Positions 1-8,570 of a DNA stretch of 58,786 nt are shown here, in pieces. Location of the stretch: positions 1 to 58,786 of the forward strand of contig JBGAIL010000002.1 of NCBI GenBank assembly GCA_044225565.1. The letters are read 5' to 3'. The position numbers and the translations under genes are program-made. Origin of the DNA: CAVXAE01 sp044225565 (GTDB taxonomy: Bacteria > Pseudomonadota > Gammaproteobacteria > Steroidobacterales > Steroidobacteraceae). A model generated the notes under the pieces. That model made no database searches. It was not told where the DNA came from and saw nothing but the letters and a program-made list of their open reading frames with translations. The stretch's first letter is position 1, and each line of letters opens with the position of its first letter.

Positions 1-1113
1 GATGCCCGAGTAGAAATCCACGTTCGGATAGAGCTTGCGTGCGACGAAGTACTCGTCCTTGAGCGCGATCTCCTCGAGCCGCAGCGCCAGCTCGAACAGC
101 GGATTGTCGGTGTGCCCGAGCTTCTCGAGGATCTGGTGGCACATCGCGCGGATGATCTTGGCGCGCGGGTCGAAATTCTTGTAGACGCGATGGCCGAAGC
201 CCATCAGCCGGAAGTGGCTGGACTTGTCCTTCGCCATCGCGAGGTATTTCGGGATGTTCTCGACGCTACCGATCTGCTCGAGCATGGCGAGCACGGCTTC
301 GTTCGCTCCGCCGTGCGCCGGGCCCCACAGGGCCGAGACGCCCGCCGAGATGGCCGCATACGGGTTCGCGCCGGTGCTGCCGGCGAGCCGGACGGTGGAC
401 GTGCTGGCGTTCTGCTCGTGGTCCGCGTGCAGGACGAACAGCAGGTCGAGCGCCCTGGCCACGATGGGATCGAGCCTGTAAGGCTCGCAAGGCACCGCGA
501 AGAACATGTGCAGCATGTTGCTGCAGTAGTCGAGATCGTTGCGCGGATAGATGAACGGCTGCCCGACGGAATGCTTGTGCGCGGCCGCCGCCAGCGTCGG
601 GATCTTCGCCACGATGCGGTGCGAGAAGATCTCGCGGTGGCGCGGGTTATGGATGTCCATGGTGTCGTGATAGAACGCCGACATCGAGGACACCACCGCG
701 GACACCATGGCCATGGGATGCGCGTTGTGGTGGAAGCCGTTGAAGAAGCGCAGCAACGATTCGTTGATCATCGTGTGATAACGGATGTTGCCGGTGAACT
801 CCTCGAGCTGCTTGCGGTTCGGCAGCTCCCCGTGCAGCAGCAGGTAGGCCACCTCCATGAAGCTGCTCTTCTCGGCGAGCTGCTCGATCGGGTAGCCGCG
901 GTGCAGGAGCACGCCGGCGTCGCCGTCGATGTAGGTGATCTTGCTCTCCGTCGAGGCGGTGGAGCCGTAGCCCGGGTCGTAGGTGAAGACGCCGAGGTCC
1001 TTGTGCAGCGGAGCGATGTCCACCACTGCGGGACCGATGGTCCCCGTGCGCACCGGCAACTCGCTTTTCTTGCCGGAAGAGGGGTCGGTCAGCTGGAGTT
1101 TCGAATCGGTCAT
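1..1113 (-). CDS. gltA: Citrate synthase (type II), C-terminal end cut by window edge
   Basis: Condenses oxaloacetate and acetyl-CoA to citrate, the entry step of the TCA cycle. The 371 visible residues read from the ATG at 1113 (MTDSKLQLTD) to NVDFYSGI, where the window edge cuts the gene. By comparison with the roughly 427-residue E. coli enzyme, about 55 C-terminal residues are missing. Family landmarks are HADHEQNAS and FGHRVYKNFDPRA, which carry the catalytic His and Asp regions. The start is supported by the usual short N-terminal domain preceding the TYDPGYGSTAS segment. Strand and position match the two following leftward genes. Identification is secure. Confidence 0.96.
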   Translation of the reverse strand, partial: MTDSKLQLTDPSSGKKSELPVRTGTIGPAVVDIAPLHKDLGVFTYDPGYGSTASTESKITYIDGDAGVLLHRGYPIEQLAEKSSFMEVAYLLLHGELPNRKQLEEFTGNIRYHTMINESLLRFFNGFHHNAHPMAMVSAVVSSMSAFYHDTMDIHNPRHREIFSHRIVAKIPTLAAAAHKHSVGQPFIYPRNDLDYCSNMLHMFFAVPCEPYRLDPIVARALDLLFVLHADHEQNASTSTVRLAGSTGANPYAAISAGVSALWGPAHGGANEAVLAMLEQIGSVENIPKYLAMAKDKSSHFRLMGFGHRVYKNFDPRAKIIRAMCHQILEKLGHTDNPLFELALRLEEIALKDEYFVARKLYPNVDFYSGI

Positions 1114-1191
1114 GAGCGCGCGAGGGTTACACGCCCGGCGCGCTGAATCAAGGTGGGACGGCCGCGAAAACCACTCCGCGGAGACTTCACC

Positions 1192-2718
1192 CTACTCGAC
1201 CACCTTGAGCGACTGGCCCGGCGTCAGCTTGCCCTTCGGATAGATGCCGTTGAGCAGCTCGAGCTCCTCTTTCTGGTAGCGCTCGACCGGCACGTTCCTG
1301 GCGTAATCCTCGAGGCGCGTCTGGTCCGTGACCTGCACTATCTTGAGGCGGTACGGCTGCGCCAGCGGATACTCGGACGGCTTGAGATTCCGCATCGTCT
1401 GCACCGTCGACTGGAACAATCCATCGTCTGCGGGAAGTCCGCGCGCGCCGGAGCGGCTCGCGCCGCCGAACAGGAAGGCGCTCTTGTCGCGGTACAAGAC
1501 TGCCCAGCGTACCGGGCCTTCGCCTCCATCGAGCGGCGAGCCGTTGCGCGTGACGACGGTGTACCCGGACATGCCGTTGACCTCGATCTCTTCGCCGTGC
1601 GCCAGCGAGGCGCCACGCAGATTCTCCAGCAGGAACTCCCGTGGCCCCTGCTTCTCGGGACGCGGCTTCACCGTCACCTGCATGATGGAATCCTTCCCGA
1701 GAGTCGGATTCTGGGCCGCGTCCTCATCCTTCGTCTTGATCTGCCGGCCCTTGCTGTAGGCCAGGATGCGGTCGTGCTGGTTCTCGATGGTCCAGCCTTT
1801 CGGGAAAGCGAGCGTGATGCCCATGTCCGCGTGATAGAAGCGGTTGTCGCGCACGATGCCCTGCGCACGGCTCGATCCGTAAGGCAGCCCGTCGATGGCC
1901 TTGAGGTAGGCCTCGCGATTCTCGATCCAGCCTCCTTCGGGCGTCTCGGTGATGCTGGCCGCGCCTTTCGCCGCCTGCACCGCGCGCTCATCGGGTGCGG
2001 GGTGCGAGGAGAACACGCCGTGGTAGATCTGCGGCTCGCGGCCTTCGTCCTTGGCGCGTTGCAGCTCGAAGGATTCCTGGCTGCGGAACACCTTGAACAC
2101 CTCGCCCATGGCTTCCGGGTCGTAACCGGTCTTGGTCGCGTAGACCATGCCGAAGCGGTCCGCCTCCATCTCGTTCTCGCGGCCGTAGCCCTGGAGCCAG
2201 GCCGTCGCGCCGACGTTCGCCATCTGCGCGATGGCGCTGGAGCCCGTCATGATCGCGGCACCCGTGGCCAGTACCGAGGCGAGCACGCCGCGGGTCTGCC
2301 GACGAGCCGGATGTCGCGCGGTGACGTGGCCGATCTCATGCCCCAGCACTGCTGCGAGCTCGGCCTCAGTGGTCAGATAGGCAAGCAACCCGCGATGCAC
2401 ATAGACGTAGCCACCGCCCGTGGTGAAAGCGTTGACCGATTCGTCGTCGAGCACGGTGAAATGGAAGGTCCAGTCGGCAAGCTCGCTGTTCCTGGCCACC
2501 TTCTGGCCCACGGAGTTCACGTAGTCCTGGAGCGCCTGGTCCTCGTAAAGCCCATAGGCGCGCACGATCTGCTCGTACAGGCGGCGCGACTGCTCGATCT
2601 CGCTCTTGGTCGAGGACAGCACCACGTTGTGGCCGCCGGTGGCGGGGTTCGAGGCGCAGCCCACGACCATGAGCGCGGCGGTGAGGGCGATGGCGAGCTT
2701 GCGGATCATGACGGACAC
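1192..2718 (-). CDS. M48-family zinc metalloprotease lipoprotein
   Basis: Predicted periplasmic, membrane-anchored zinc protease, probably acting in envelope protein quality control like the BepA/LoiP group. The 508-residue product begins with a lipoprotein signal (MVVGC, lipidated Cys21). It has the catalytic HEIGH at residues 127-131, and NEMEAD about 55 residues later supplies the third zinc ligand. The region after about residue 250 is a C-terminal domain that I do not assign. A second ATG three codons downstream is an alternative start. On the minus strand a TATATA sits near 2761-2766, about 45 bases upstream, and may be its -10 element. Exact substrate unknown. Confidence 0.9.
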   Translation of the reverse strand: MSVMIRKLAIALTAALMVVGCASNPATGGHNVVLSSTKSEIEQSRRLYEQIVRAYGLYEDQALQDYVNSVGQKVARNSELADWTFHFTVLDDESVNAFTTGGGYVYVHRGLLAYLTTEAELAAVLGHEIGHVTARHPARRQTRGVLASVLATGAAIMTGSSAIAQMANVGATAWLQGYGRENEMEADRFGMVYATKTGYDPEAMGEVFKVFRSQESFELQRAKDEGREPQIYHGVFSSHPAPDERAVQAAKGAASITETPEGGWIENREAYLKAIDGLPYGSSRAQGIVRDNRFYHADMGITLAFPKGWTIENQHDRILAYSKGRQIKTKDEDAAQNPTLGKDSIMQVTVKPRPEKQGPREFLLENLRGASLAHGEEIEVNGMSGYTVVTRNGSPLDGGEGPVRWAVLYRDKSAFLFGGASRSGARGLPADDGLFQSTVQTMRNLKPSEYPLAQPYRLKIVQVTDQTRLEDYARNVPVERYQKEELELLNGIYPKGKLTPGQSLKVVE

Positions 2719-2773
2719 TCCCCGCGGGCGCGGGAGGCCCGGGCGGCTACGCGTGGAACTTATATAGGATGAG

Positions 2774-2799
2774 GCGGCCGGAACGGAAGTTCCGGCCGC
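2774..2799 (-). terminator. Perfect 11-bp hairpin downstream of rpmE
   Basis: The arms at 2774-2784 (GCGGCCGGAAC) and 2789-2799 are exact inverted repeats with a 4-base loop. The hairpin lies just after the rpmE stop and before the protease gene. There is no T-run, so it may stabilise or help terminate the rpmE transcript rather than act as a classic intrinsic terminator. Confidence 0.5.
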
Positions 2800-2824
2800 A
2801 GCGCAGGCTTGGCGAAGCGGGGGC

Positions 2825-3040
2825 TTACTTGGCCGCGGTGGCCGCGGCGTACTTCTTGCGGAACTTGTCGACGCGACCCGCCGTGTCCACGATCTTCTGC
2901 TTGCCGGTGTAGAACGGATGGCAGCTGGAGCACACCTCGACCTGCAGGTCGTGGCCGAGCGTGGAGCCCGTCTTGAACGCGTTGCCGCAGGTGCAGGTGA
3001 CGGTGATTTCGGCGTAGTCGGGGTGGGTTGCGGATTTCAT
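2825..3040 (-). CDS. rpmE: 50S ribosomal protein L31
   Basis: Structural protein of the large ribosomal subunit bridging to the small subunit. It has 71 residues, as expected. It is the zinc-binding (C+) form, with Cys16 and Cys18 in CTCG and Cys37 and Cys40 in CSSC. It is transcribed leftward out of the AT-rich non-coding region at 3041-3355. Confidence 0.97.
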   Translation of the reverse strand: MKSATHPDYAEITVTCTCGNAFKTGSTLGHDLQVEVCSSCHPFYTGKQKIVDTAGRVDKFRKKYAAATAAK

Positions 3041-3113
3041 GGCGGCACACCAAAAAGGGCGCGCAGTCTACCGGGCAGGCGGATCATCCTCAAGCCGGGC
3101 TGCGGGCAAATCG

Positions 3114-3327
3114 TTATCCACAGAACTTGTGGATAACTCTGTGGACTTCAAGCCGCGAGGGCGGCCGATTTCCGCGAAAGATTGCATATTTATTAACTTG
3201 GCTAAAAAATGATCAGGGTATTTTTACTTTAAAGAACAATATCTTATGGCGTTGTCATTGAGCAACTTGACCGGTATTGCACGTAATTCGCTCATTTGCC
3301 GATGACCCCGATTTCGCCTGTGTATAA
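3114..3327. other. Candidate replication origin or DnaA-binding cluster in the 315-bp rpmE-hemW gap
   Basis: The non-coding gap 3041-3355 holds three exact matches to the DnaA box TTATNCACA. They are TTATCCACA at 3114-3122, its inverted copy TGTGGATAA at 3128-3136 (5 bp apart), and TGTGTATAA at 3319-3327. A partial box (TGTGGA) follows at 3140. Between the boxes, 3181-3250 is about 74% A+T by my count, in a region that is otherwise strongly GC-rich, which looks like a DNA unwinding element. dnaA, dnaN and rpmH are not in the window, so the origin role is inference. A DnaA-controlled promoter or titration site is the alternative. Confidence 0.5.
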
Positions 3328-3355
3328 CGAGCGCGAAACCCGTTCCCGGCGGTGG

Positions 3356-4540
3356 TCAGGAGCCCGTTGACAACGCCGGAAAGCGCGGCGCCGCAGGCTT
3401 TTCCGGCAGGAACTCCAGCAGCAGATCGTTGAGGAAACGCAGGCCTCGGGCGCTGGCGTGGCAGCGTTCAGGGCCGAACTCCACGAGACCTCGTGCCGCC
3501 AGCGACTCGAGCCTGGGAAGGATCGACTCCCACGCCAATCCGGTGCGCGCGGTGAACGTGGCTGGCTCGAATCCATCCACCAGCCGCAGGGCGTTCAACA
3601 TGAACTCGAACGGCAGCTCCGCACCCTCCACCACCTTGCGTTCCAGACTACGCGGCTCGGACGCGAGATAACGGCGGGGCTCGCGCAGCTGCACGCTGCG
3701 CGTCACTGCCGCTTCGAGCGTCAACTTGCCGTGCGCGCCCGCGCCCACGCCCAGATAATCGCCGAAAGTCCAATAGTTGAGATTGTGCGCGCAGCGGCGA
3801 CCCGGCCGTGCATAGGCCGAGATCTCGTATTGCCCGAAGCCGGACGAACGCAAACGCTCACCGCACCGGGCGAGCATTTCCGTCGCAAGATCATCCGTGG
3901 GCAGCAGTGGCGGAGCGGCGGCGAACACCGTGCCATGTTCGATGGTCAGCTGATAGTGCGAGATGTGCGCCGGTGAAAGCTCGATCGCCCGCTCGACGTC
4001 GGCGACGGCTTTCTCGACATCCTGGCCCGGCAGCGCGTACATCAAGTCGATATTGAAATTGCCCAGGCCCGCGGCATGCAGCTCTTCGACGGCGGTCGCG
4101 GTATCCGTGGACGAATGGATGCGTCCCAGCGCCGAGAGCGCAGCGTCATCGAAGCTCTGCCCGCCGAGCGAGACGCGATTGACGCCTGCGGAAGCGTATT
4201 CCGCGAAGCGCCCACGTTCGATGGTTCCTGGATTCGCCTCGAGGGTGACCTCGACGTCCCGGGGCACCACCAGATATCGGCGCGCCGCCTGCAGCACGCG
4301 CGCGATGGACTCCGGCGCGAACAGGCTCGGCGTGCCGCCCCCCATGAAGATGCTGACGAGCGACCGGCCGGGGACGGCGCCCGCCTGCGCCTCGATGTCC
4401 CTCTCCAACGCCTCGATGTATCTTTCCTGAGGCAGCTCGCCGTGCAGGGCGTGCGAGTTGAAATCGCAGTACGGGCATTTGCGCACGCACCACGGGAAGT
4501 GGACGTAGAGCGCGAGCGGCGGTGGTGCTAAGGCCGGCAC
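3356..4540 (-). CDS. hemW: Radical SAM heme chaperone HemW
   Basis: HemN-like radical SAM protein that binds heme and a 4Fe-4S cluster and delivers heme to respiratory proteins. The 394-residue reading starts at GTG 4540. The open frame extends further upstream, but that part lies inside rdgB and has no HemW character. The cluster motif CVRKCPYC uses Cys18, Cys22 and Cys25. The HNLNYW motif expected of HemW lies about two thirds along. The start overlaps the rdgB stop by 13 bases, implying translational coupling. It is often annotated as coproporphyrinogen oxidase, but it is the HemW rather than the HemN type. Confidence 0.92.
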   Translation of the reverse strand: MPALAPPPLALYVHFPWCVRKCPYCDFNSHALHGELPQERYIEALERDIEAQAGAVPGRSLVSIFMGGGTPSLFAPESIARVLQAARRYLVVPRDVEVTLEANPGTIERGRFAEYASAGVNRVSLGGQSFDDAALSALGRIHSSTDTATAVEELHAAGLGNFNIDLMYALPGQDVEKAVADVERAIELSPAHISHYQLTIEHGTVFAAAPPLLPTDDLATEMLARCGERLRSSGFGQYEISAYARPGRRCAHNLNYWTFGDYLGVGAGAHGKLTLEAAVTRSVQLREPRRYLASEPRSLERKVVEGAELPFEFMLNALRLVDGFEPATFTARTGLAWESILPRLESLAARGLVEFGPERCHASARGLRFLNDLLLEFLPEKPAAPRFPALSTGS

Positions 4541-5118
4541 AGCAGCGAGGCGAGCTCGCGCAGCGCGAGCGCACGATGGCTGGATGCGTTCTTCTCGGCG
4601 GACGGGATCTCCGCCACCGAGCGATGGTCGCCGGCCGGCTGGAAAACGGGATCGTAGCCGAACCCGCCTGCGCCTCGGGGCGCATCGAGGACGCGGCCTT
4701 CCCAACGACCCGCAGCCAGCAGAGGATGGGGATCGTCCGCGTGGCGGACCATCGCGATGACGCACCGATACCGCGCGGTGCGCCGTTCTGCAGGCACGCC
4801 TTCGAGCTCCTCCAGCATCTTCCCCAGGTTCGCGAGATCGCTCGCGCCCTCACCAGCGTAGCGCGCGGAGTAAACGCCGGGCCGGCCCCGGAGCGCGTCC
4901 ACTTCGATGCCGGAATCGTCGGCCAGCGCAGGAAGCCCTGCATGCAGCGCGGCGTGGCGCGCCTTGATCAATGCGTTCGCCTCGAACGTATCGCCGGTCT
5001 CCGGCGGCGACTCGATGCCGAGCTGCGACTGGGCGATGAGCTCGTGCCCGAGCGGCGCGAGCAGCGCCACGAGCTCGCGCAGCTTGCCCGGATTCGCGCT
5101 CGCGAGGACCAGCTTCAC
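4528..5118 (-). CDS. rdgB: dITP/XTP pyrophosphatase (RdgB/HAM1 family)
   Basis: Hydrolyses non-canonical purine nucleoside triphosphates (dITP, XTP) to monophosphates, keeping them out of DNA and RNA. It has 196 residues from GTG 5118, beginning VKLVLASANPGKLREL. The SANPGK nucleotide-binding motif, TFEANALIKA, ADDSGIEVDAL and GGFGYDPVF are all present, as is the SHRALA ending. The GTG overlaps the rph stop by 4 bases. The pairing rph-rdgB-hemW is conserved in many Gammaproteobacteria. Confidence 0.96.
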   Translation of the reverse strand: MKLVLASANPGKLRELVALLAPLGHELIAQSQLGIESPPETGDTFEANALIKARHAALHAGLPALADDSGIEVDALRGRPGVYSARYAGEGASDLANLGKMLEELEGVPAERRTARYRCVIAMVRHADDPHPLLAAGRWEGRVLDAPRGAGGFGYDPVFQPAGDHRSVAEIPSAEKNASSHRALALRELASLLCRP

Positions 5119-5846
5119 GGGCGTGGCGGCGCCAGGGCCTGCGATTGCAGCGTGAAGAGCTCCCGCAGCCCGGATTCCGCGAGCGCGAGGAGCGCGTCGA
5201 GCTCGTGCCGGCGGAAGGCGTGACCCTCGGCGGTGCCCTGCACCTCGATGAATCCGCCGCCGTCGTTCATCACGACGTTCATGTCCGTCTCGGCCTGCGA
5301 GTCTTCCGCGTAATCGAGGTCCAGCACCGGCATGCCGGCCACGATGCCCACGGACACTGCGGCGACTTGTCCATGCAATGGCGTCGCCCGGATCTGGCCG
5401 CGATGCAGCAACCGCTCGCAGGCCTGCCTCAACGCGACATAGCCGCCCGTGATGGAAGCCGTGCGCGTGCCACCATCCGCCTGCAGCACGTCGCAATCGA
5501 TGGTGATCGTGCGCTCGCCGAGCGCTTTCAGATCGACGACGGCGCGCAGCGAGCGGCCGATGAGTCGCTGAATCTCCTGCGTGCGGCCGGTCTGTTTGCC
5601 TCTAGCCGCTTCCCGGGCGCTGCGCGTATGCGTGGAGCGTGGAAGCATGCCGTATTCTGCAGTGACCCAACCCTGGCCCTTCCCGCGCAGGAAAGACGGC
5701 ACGCCTTCTTCGACACTGGCCGTGCACAGCACGTGCGTGTCGCCGAATTCCACGAGCACCGACCCTTCGGCGTGACGCGCGAAGCCGTGCACGAAGCGCA
5801 CGGCCCGCAATTGACCCGGCTGACGCCCGCTGGGACGCGCGCTCAT
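5115..5846 (-). CDS. rph: Ribonuclease PH
   Basis: Phosphate-dependent 3'-5' exoribonuclease that trims the 3' tails of tRNA precursors. The 243-residue product starts at ATG 5846 with MSARPSGR. It shows the hallmark segments GQGWVTAEYGMLPRST, RTQEIQRLIGRSLRA, DCDVLQADGG and MNVVMNDGG. The start overlaps the preceding phosphatase stop (ATGA) and its own stop overlaps the rdgB start, so the four genes form one coupled unit. Confidence 0.97.
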   Translation of the reverse strand: MSARPSGRQPGQLRAVRFVHGFARHAEGSVLVEFGDTHVLCTASVEEGVPSFLRGKGQGWVTAEYGMLPRSTHTRSAREAARGKQTGRTQEIQRLIGRSLRAVVDLKALGERTITIDCDVLQADGGTRTASITGGYVALRQACERLLHRGQIRATPLHGQVAAVSVGIVAGMPVLDLDYAEDSQAETDMNVVMNDGGGFIEVQGTAEGHAFRRHELDALLALAESGLRELFTLQSQALAPPRP

Positions 5847-6583
5847 CGCATGAGCCTCAGCGCCGCAGCGGAAGTGTTGTCGCTCGCCGGGCCACCTCGC
5901 GCGACTGCGCGCTTGCCGAGCGCCTGCAGCGTGGGCCGCATCGCTTCGGTTCCGGCGAGCCCCGAAGCCAATACTTCGTCTTCCAGCGAGCCCCACAGCC
6001 CATCGGTGCAGACGAGCAGCACGTCTCCCGGCTGCAGCCTGCGGCGCATGCTCAACGTCATGTCGGGGAGGATGGGATCGCCGCCGAGGCAGCACTCCAC
6101 GAAATTCCGCATGGGATGGTTGCGCACCTGGTCGGCGGTGATCAGGCCTTCGCGCAACAGGAGCTCGACGTGACTGTGATCGCGCGTCCGCTGGAGTATC
6201 GAGCCGCCACGCATGTGATAGACACGACTGTCCCCCACGTGGGCCCACCATGCCGAGCCCTGCTGGACCAGGCACACTGCGCAAGTGGCACGAGGCCGGT
6301 GCTCGAGCGGCAGGTGCAGCCCGAGGCGCACCACTTCCTCGTGAGCGCGGCCGATGCTGAGATGCAGGAAACCGAGCGGATCGAACACGGGATGCGGCAT
6401 GCCCTGGAAGGCTTCGACCATGACCTTCTGTGCGATCTCCGCGGCGCGCGCGCCTTCGGCATGGCCACCCATGCCATCGATCGCGAGCAGCAGCGCGGCG
6501 TCCTCGGCCACTACCGCAACGGCCTTGTCCTGGTTGTCTTCCCGGGCTCCGAGGAGGCTGATGTCGGCGTGATCGACGTGCAA
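5843..6583 (-). CDS. PP2C-family serine/threonine protein phosphatase
   Basis: Metal-dependent phosphatase likely to remove phosphate from Ser/Thr of an unknown partner; no cognate kinase is in the window. It has 246 residues with the ordered PP2C motifs REDNQD (Asp16), IDGMGGH (Asp36), HVGDSRVY and CTDGLWG, covering the metal-binding acidic residues. It starts at TTG 6583 and is first in the leftward unit with rph, rdgB and hemW. The start of the protein (HVDHADISLLGAREDNQD) fits the family, which supports this TTG over internal starts. Confidence 0.9.
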   Translation of the reverse strand: MHVDHADISLLGAREDNQDKAVAVVAEDAALLLAIDGMGGHAEGARAAEIAQKVMVEAFQGMPHPVFDPLGFLHLSIGRAHEEVVRLGLHLPLEHRPRATCAVCLVQQGSAWWAHVGDSRVYHMRGGSILQRTRDHSHVELLLREGLITADQVRNHPMRNFVECCLGGDPILPDMTLSMRRRLQPGDVLLVCTDGLWGSLEDEVLASGLAGTEAMRPTLQALGKRAVARGGPASDNTSAAALRLMR

Positions 6584-6616
6584 GGAAGCGTCCGCGCTCT
6601 GCTAGACTGGGCGCGT

Positions 6617-6622
6617 TTTATA
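6617..6622 (-). promoter_or_regulatory. Possible -10 element for the PP2C-rph-rdgB-hemW unit
   Basis: Read on the minus strand, 6622-6617 is TATAAA, 33 bases upstream of the TTG start, in the 62-bp gap divergent from yicC. No convincing -35 element is spaced correctly, so this is tentative. Confidence 0.3.
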
Positions 6623-6645
6623 TCACGGCCGGCAATACCTTCCGC

Positions 6646-7512
6646 ATGATTGCGAGCATGACCGGATTCGCGCGCCGCGAGGCGTCCGGCCCCTGGGGCT
6701 CGCTCGTTTGCGAGCTGCGCAGCGTCAACCACCGCTTCCTCGAGAGCGGCTTCCGGCTTCCCGAAGAGTTGCGCTCAGCCGAAACCGAGTTGCGCCAGAC
6801 GCTGGCCAGGGAGTTGAAGCGCGGCAAGGTGGACTGCACCTTGACATATCGCGCCGCTCGCGAGAGCGAGCTCGCGTTGAACATCGACTCCGCGGCCCTC
6901 GAGCGGGTGCTCGCGCGCATCCGCGAAGTGTCGAGCGCCTTGCCGGAGCACCAGACGGTGAACGTCGTCGACGTGCTGCGCTGGCCCGGCGTCATCCGCG
7001 ACGAAGGCGCCGCGGGAGAGGACCTGCTCGCCGCGGCCATTCAACTCTTCAAGACCACGGTGACGGAGCTCGCCGCCACCCGCGCCCGCGAGGGCGCACG
7101 CCTCCGCGAGCTCATCGAACAGCGCTGCACCGCGCTCGAAGCACTGGTCTCGCAGGTCAGAGCGCGTCTGCCGGAAGTCCAGGCGCGCATCCGCGCGCGT
7201 CTCATCGAGCGGCTCGCAGAGCTCAAAGCGCAGATCGATCAGGAGCGGCTCGAGCAGGAGCTCGCGATCCTGCTGCAGCGGCTCGACGTCGAGGAGGAGA
7301 TGGACCGTCTGACCGGCCACGTCGCCGAGATCCGCCGCGTGGTCTCGGGCAACGAGCCCGCCGGCCGCCGCCTCGACTTCCTCATGCAGGAGCTCAACCG
7401 GGAAGCGAACACGCTCTCGTCGAAATCCCAGGATCTCGAAACCACGCGCGCCGCCGTCGACATGAAGGTGACCATCGAGCAGATGCGCGAGCAGGTGCAG
7501 AACATCGAGTAG
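6646..7512 (+). CDS. yicC: YicC/YloC-family endoribonuclease
   Basis: Member of the YicC family, reported to be RNA-cleaving and involved in small-RNA turnover. The 288-residue length is normal. The start MIASMTGFARRE matches the family's characteristic MI-SMT-FAR opening, and the middle is long, charged and helical. The conserved GRRLDFLMQELNREANTLSSK segment lies near the C-terminus. It is divergent from the rph unit, the same association as rph-yicC in E. coli. Confidence 0.95.
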   Translation: MIASMTGFARREASGPWGSLVCELRSVNHRFLESGFRLPEELRSAETELRQTLARELKRGKVDCTLTYRAARESELALNIDSAALERVLARIREVSSALPEHQTVNVVDVLRWPGVIRDEGAAGEDLLAAAIQLFKTTVTELAATRAREGARLRELIEQRCTALEALVSQVRARLPEVQARIRARLIERLAELKAQIDQERLEQELAILLQRLDVEEEMDRLTGHVAEIRRVVSGNEPAGRRLDFLMQELNREANTLSSKSQDLETTRAAVDMKVTIEQMREQVQNIE

Positions 7513-7520
7513 CCTGTGCC

Positions 7521-7541
7521 GCCGGCGCGGGCCGCGCCGGC
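7521..7541. terminator. GC-rich 8-bp hairpin between convergent genes
   Basis: GCCGGCGC at 7521-7528 pairs with GCGCCGGC at 7534-7541 around a 5-base loop. It lies in the 44-bp gap between yicC and the leftward S9 hydrolase. Position suits a bidirectional stop, but there is no T-run on either side. Confidence 0.4.
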
Positions 7542-7556
7542 AAGCACCAGCCGGCT

Positions 7557-8570
7557 TCAGGTGGCACCCTCGGGCTTCAGGTAGCGAGCCAGGAACCGGT
7601 ACACCTCGCGTCGCGACTCCTTCGCCAGCCGCGTGTCGATCATGTTGAAGCCGTGGCCGCCCGGGGCGGCATCGTAGATCTTGTACTCGAACTTCCGGCC
7701 TGCCGCCTTCAGCGCGGAGATCAGGGACTCCACCTCCATCACGTGCACGTCCCCGTCGTTGGTCGTGCTGTGGATCAGGAGCGGCGTCCGGAGTTTGTCC
7801 GCGTGATACACGGGCGAGCGGCGCCGGTACTCCGCCAGATCCTCGTTCACCGATTTGCCGATGAAGTGATTGAAGATCTGCGGATAATCCGGCTGGTAGG
7901 CCATGCGCTGCACCAGGTCGCTCACCGGAACGCCCGCATAGGCGACCTTGTAGTCCTGCGGCCAGCGGAAGACGTTCATCAGCGCGTGGAAGCCTCCGTG
8001 GCTCCATCCCAGGATGCCCACCCGCGAGCCGTCCACGTTCGGCATGTTCTCCACCGCCCAGTCGCGCGCCGCGTGCGTATCGTCGATCTCGGCTCCGCCG
8101 TAGTCGATCTCGTCATACATGCCGCGCCCGAAGCCGCTGCTGCCCCGATACTCCGGCGCGATCAGCACATAGCCTTCCAGCAACAGCTCACGGGCGATCG
8201 GGATCAGCAATCCGCTGAAGTTCGAGTGCACGCCCCCGTGCACGAACACCAGCAGCGGCGCCTTGCGCCCGCCCAGCGCCTTCGGCACGAACGTGTAGGC
8301 GGGGACGATGAGCGGGTTCCCTGCCCCGAGGCCGGTGGGATTGGCGTTCCTCGGCGGCACCGAGGTGATGTTGATCTCCTCGATGGTGGCGAGGTCCCCG
8401 AGCCGCTGGTACATGTTCAGCACGTCGATCTTGCGCTTGAGCACGTCGAGCTCGTGCTTGTATTGCGGCACTTCGGGCGCCGGATACTTCGACTCCTCGG
8501 CAACCGAAAGCCCCGTGCCGAAAGACACGAGCACGAGGCCCGCCCAGCCGACCCGACGCATCGACTTCAT
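7557..8570 (-). CDS. Exported S9 (prolyl oligopeptidase-like) alpha/beta hydrolase
   Basis: Predicted periplasmic serine hydrolase of the acyl-peptidase/prolyl oligopeptidase clan. The 337 residues begin with a Sec signal peptide (MKSMRRVGWAGLVLVSFG, then AEES). The oxyanion motif HGG is at 111-113, the nucleophile Ser190 is in GWSHGG, and an Asp in TTNDGDVH (272 or 274) and His306 in GGHGF complete the triad. It lacks the N-terminal beta-propeller of true prolyl oligopeptidases. Its start overlaps the preceding hydrolase stop by 4 bases (ATGA), making it the last gene of the sigma-receptor-hydrolase unit. Substrate unknown; a peptide or ester is likely. Confidence 0.88.
   Translation of the reverse strand: MKSMRRVGWAGLVLVSFGTGLSVAEESKYPAPEVPQYKHELDVLKRKIDVLNMYQRLGDLATIEEINITSVPPRNANPTGLGAGNPLIVPAYTFVPKALGGRKAPLLVFVHGGVHSNFSGLLIPIARELLLEGYVLIAPEYRGSSGFGRGMYDEIDYGGAEIDDTHAARDWAVENMPNVDGSRVGILGWSHGGFHALMNVFRWPQDYKVAYAGVPVSDLVQRMAYQPDYPQIFNHFIGKSVNEDLAEYRRRSPVYHADKLRTPLLIHSTTNDGDVHVMEVESLISALKAAGRKFEYKIYDAAPGGHGFNMIDTRLAKESRREVYRFLARYLKPEGAT

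Noticed and set aside
3181..3250. AT-rich patch as a horizontally acquired island
   Set aside because: It is only about 70 bases, has no gene and is framed by DnaA boxes, which explains it better.
4541..4765. N-terminal extension of hemW into rdgB
   Set aside because: The extra 75 residues are Arg/Pro-rich and lie inside rdgB. The GTG at 4540 gives the normal HemW length.
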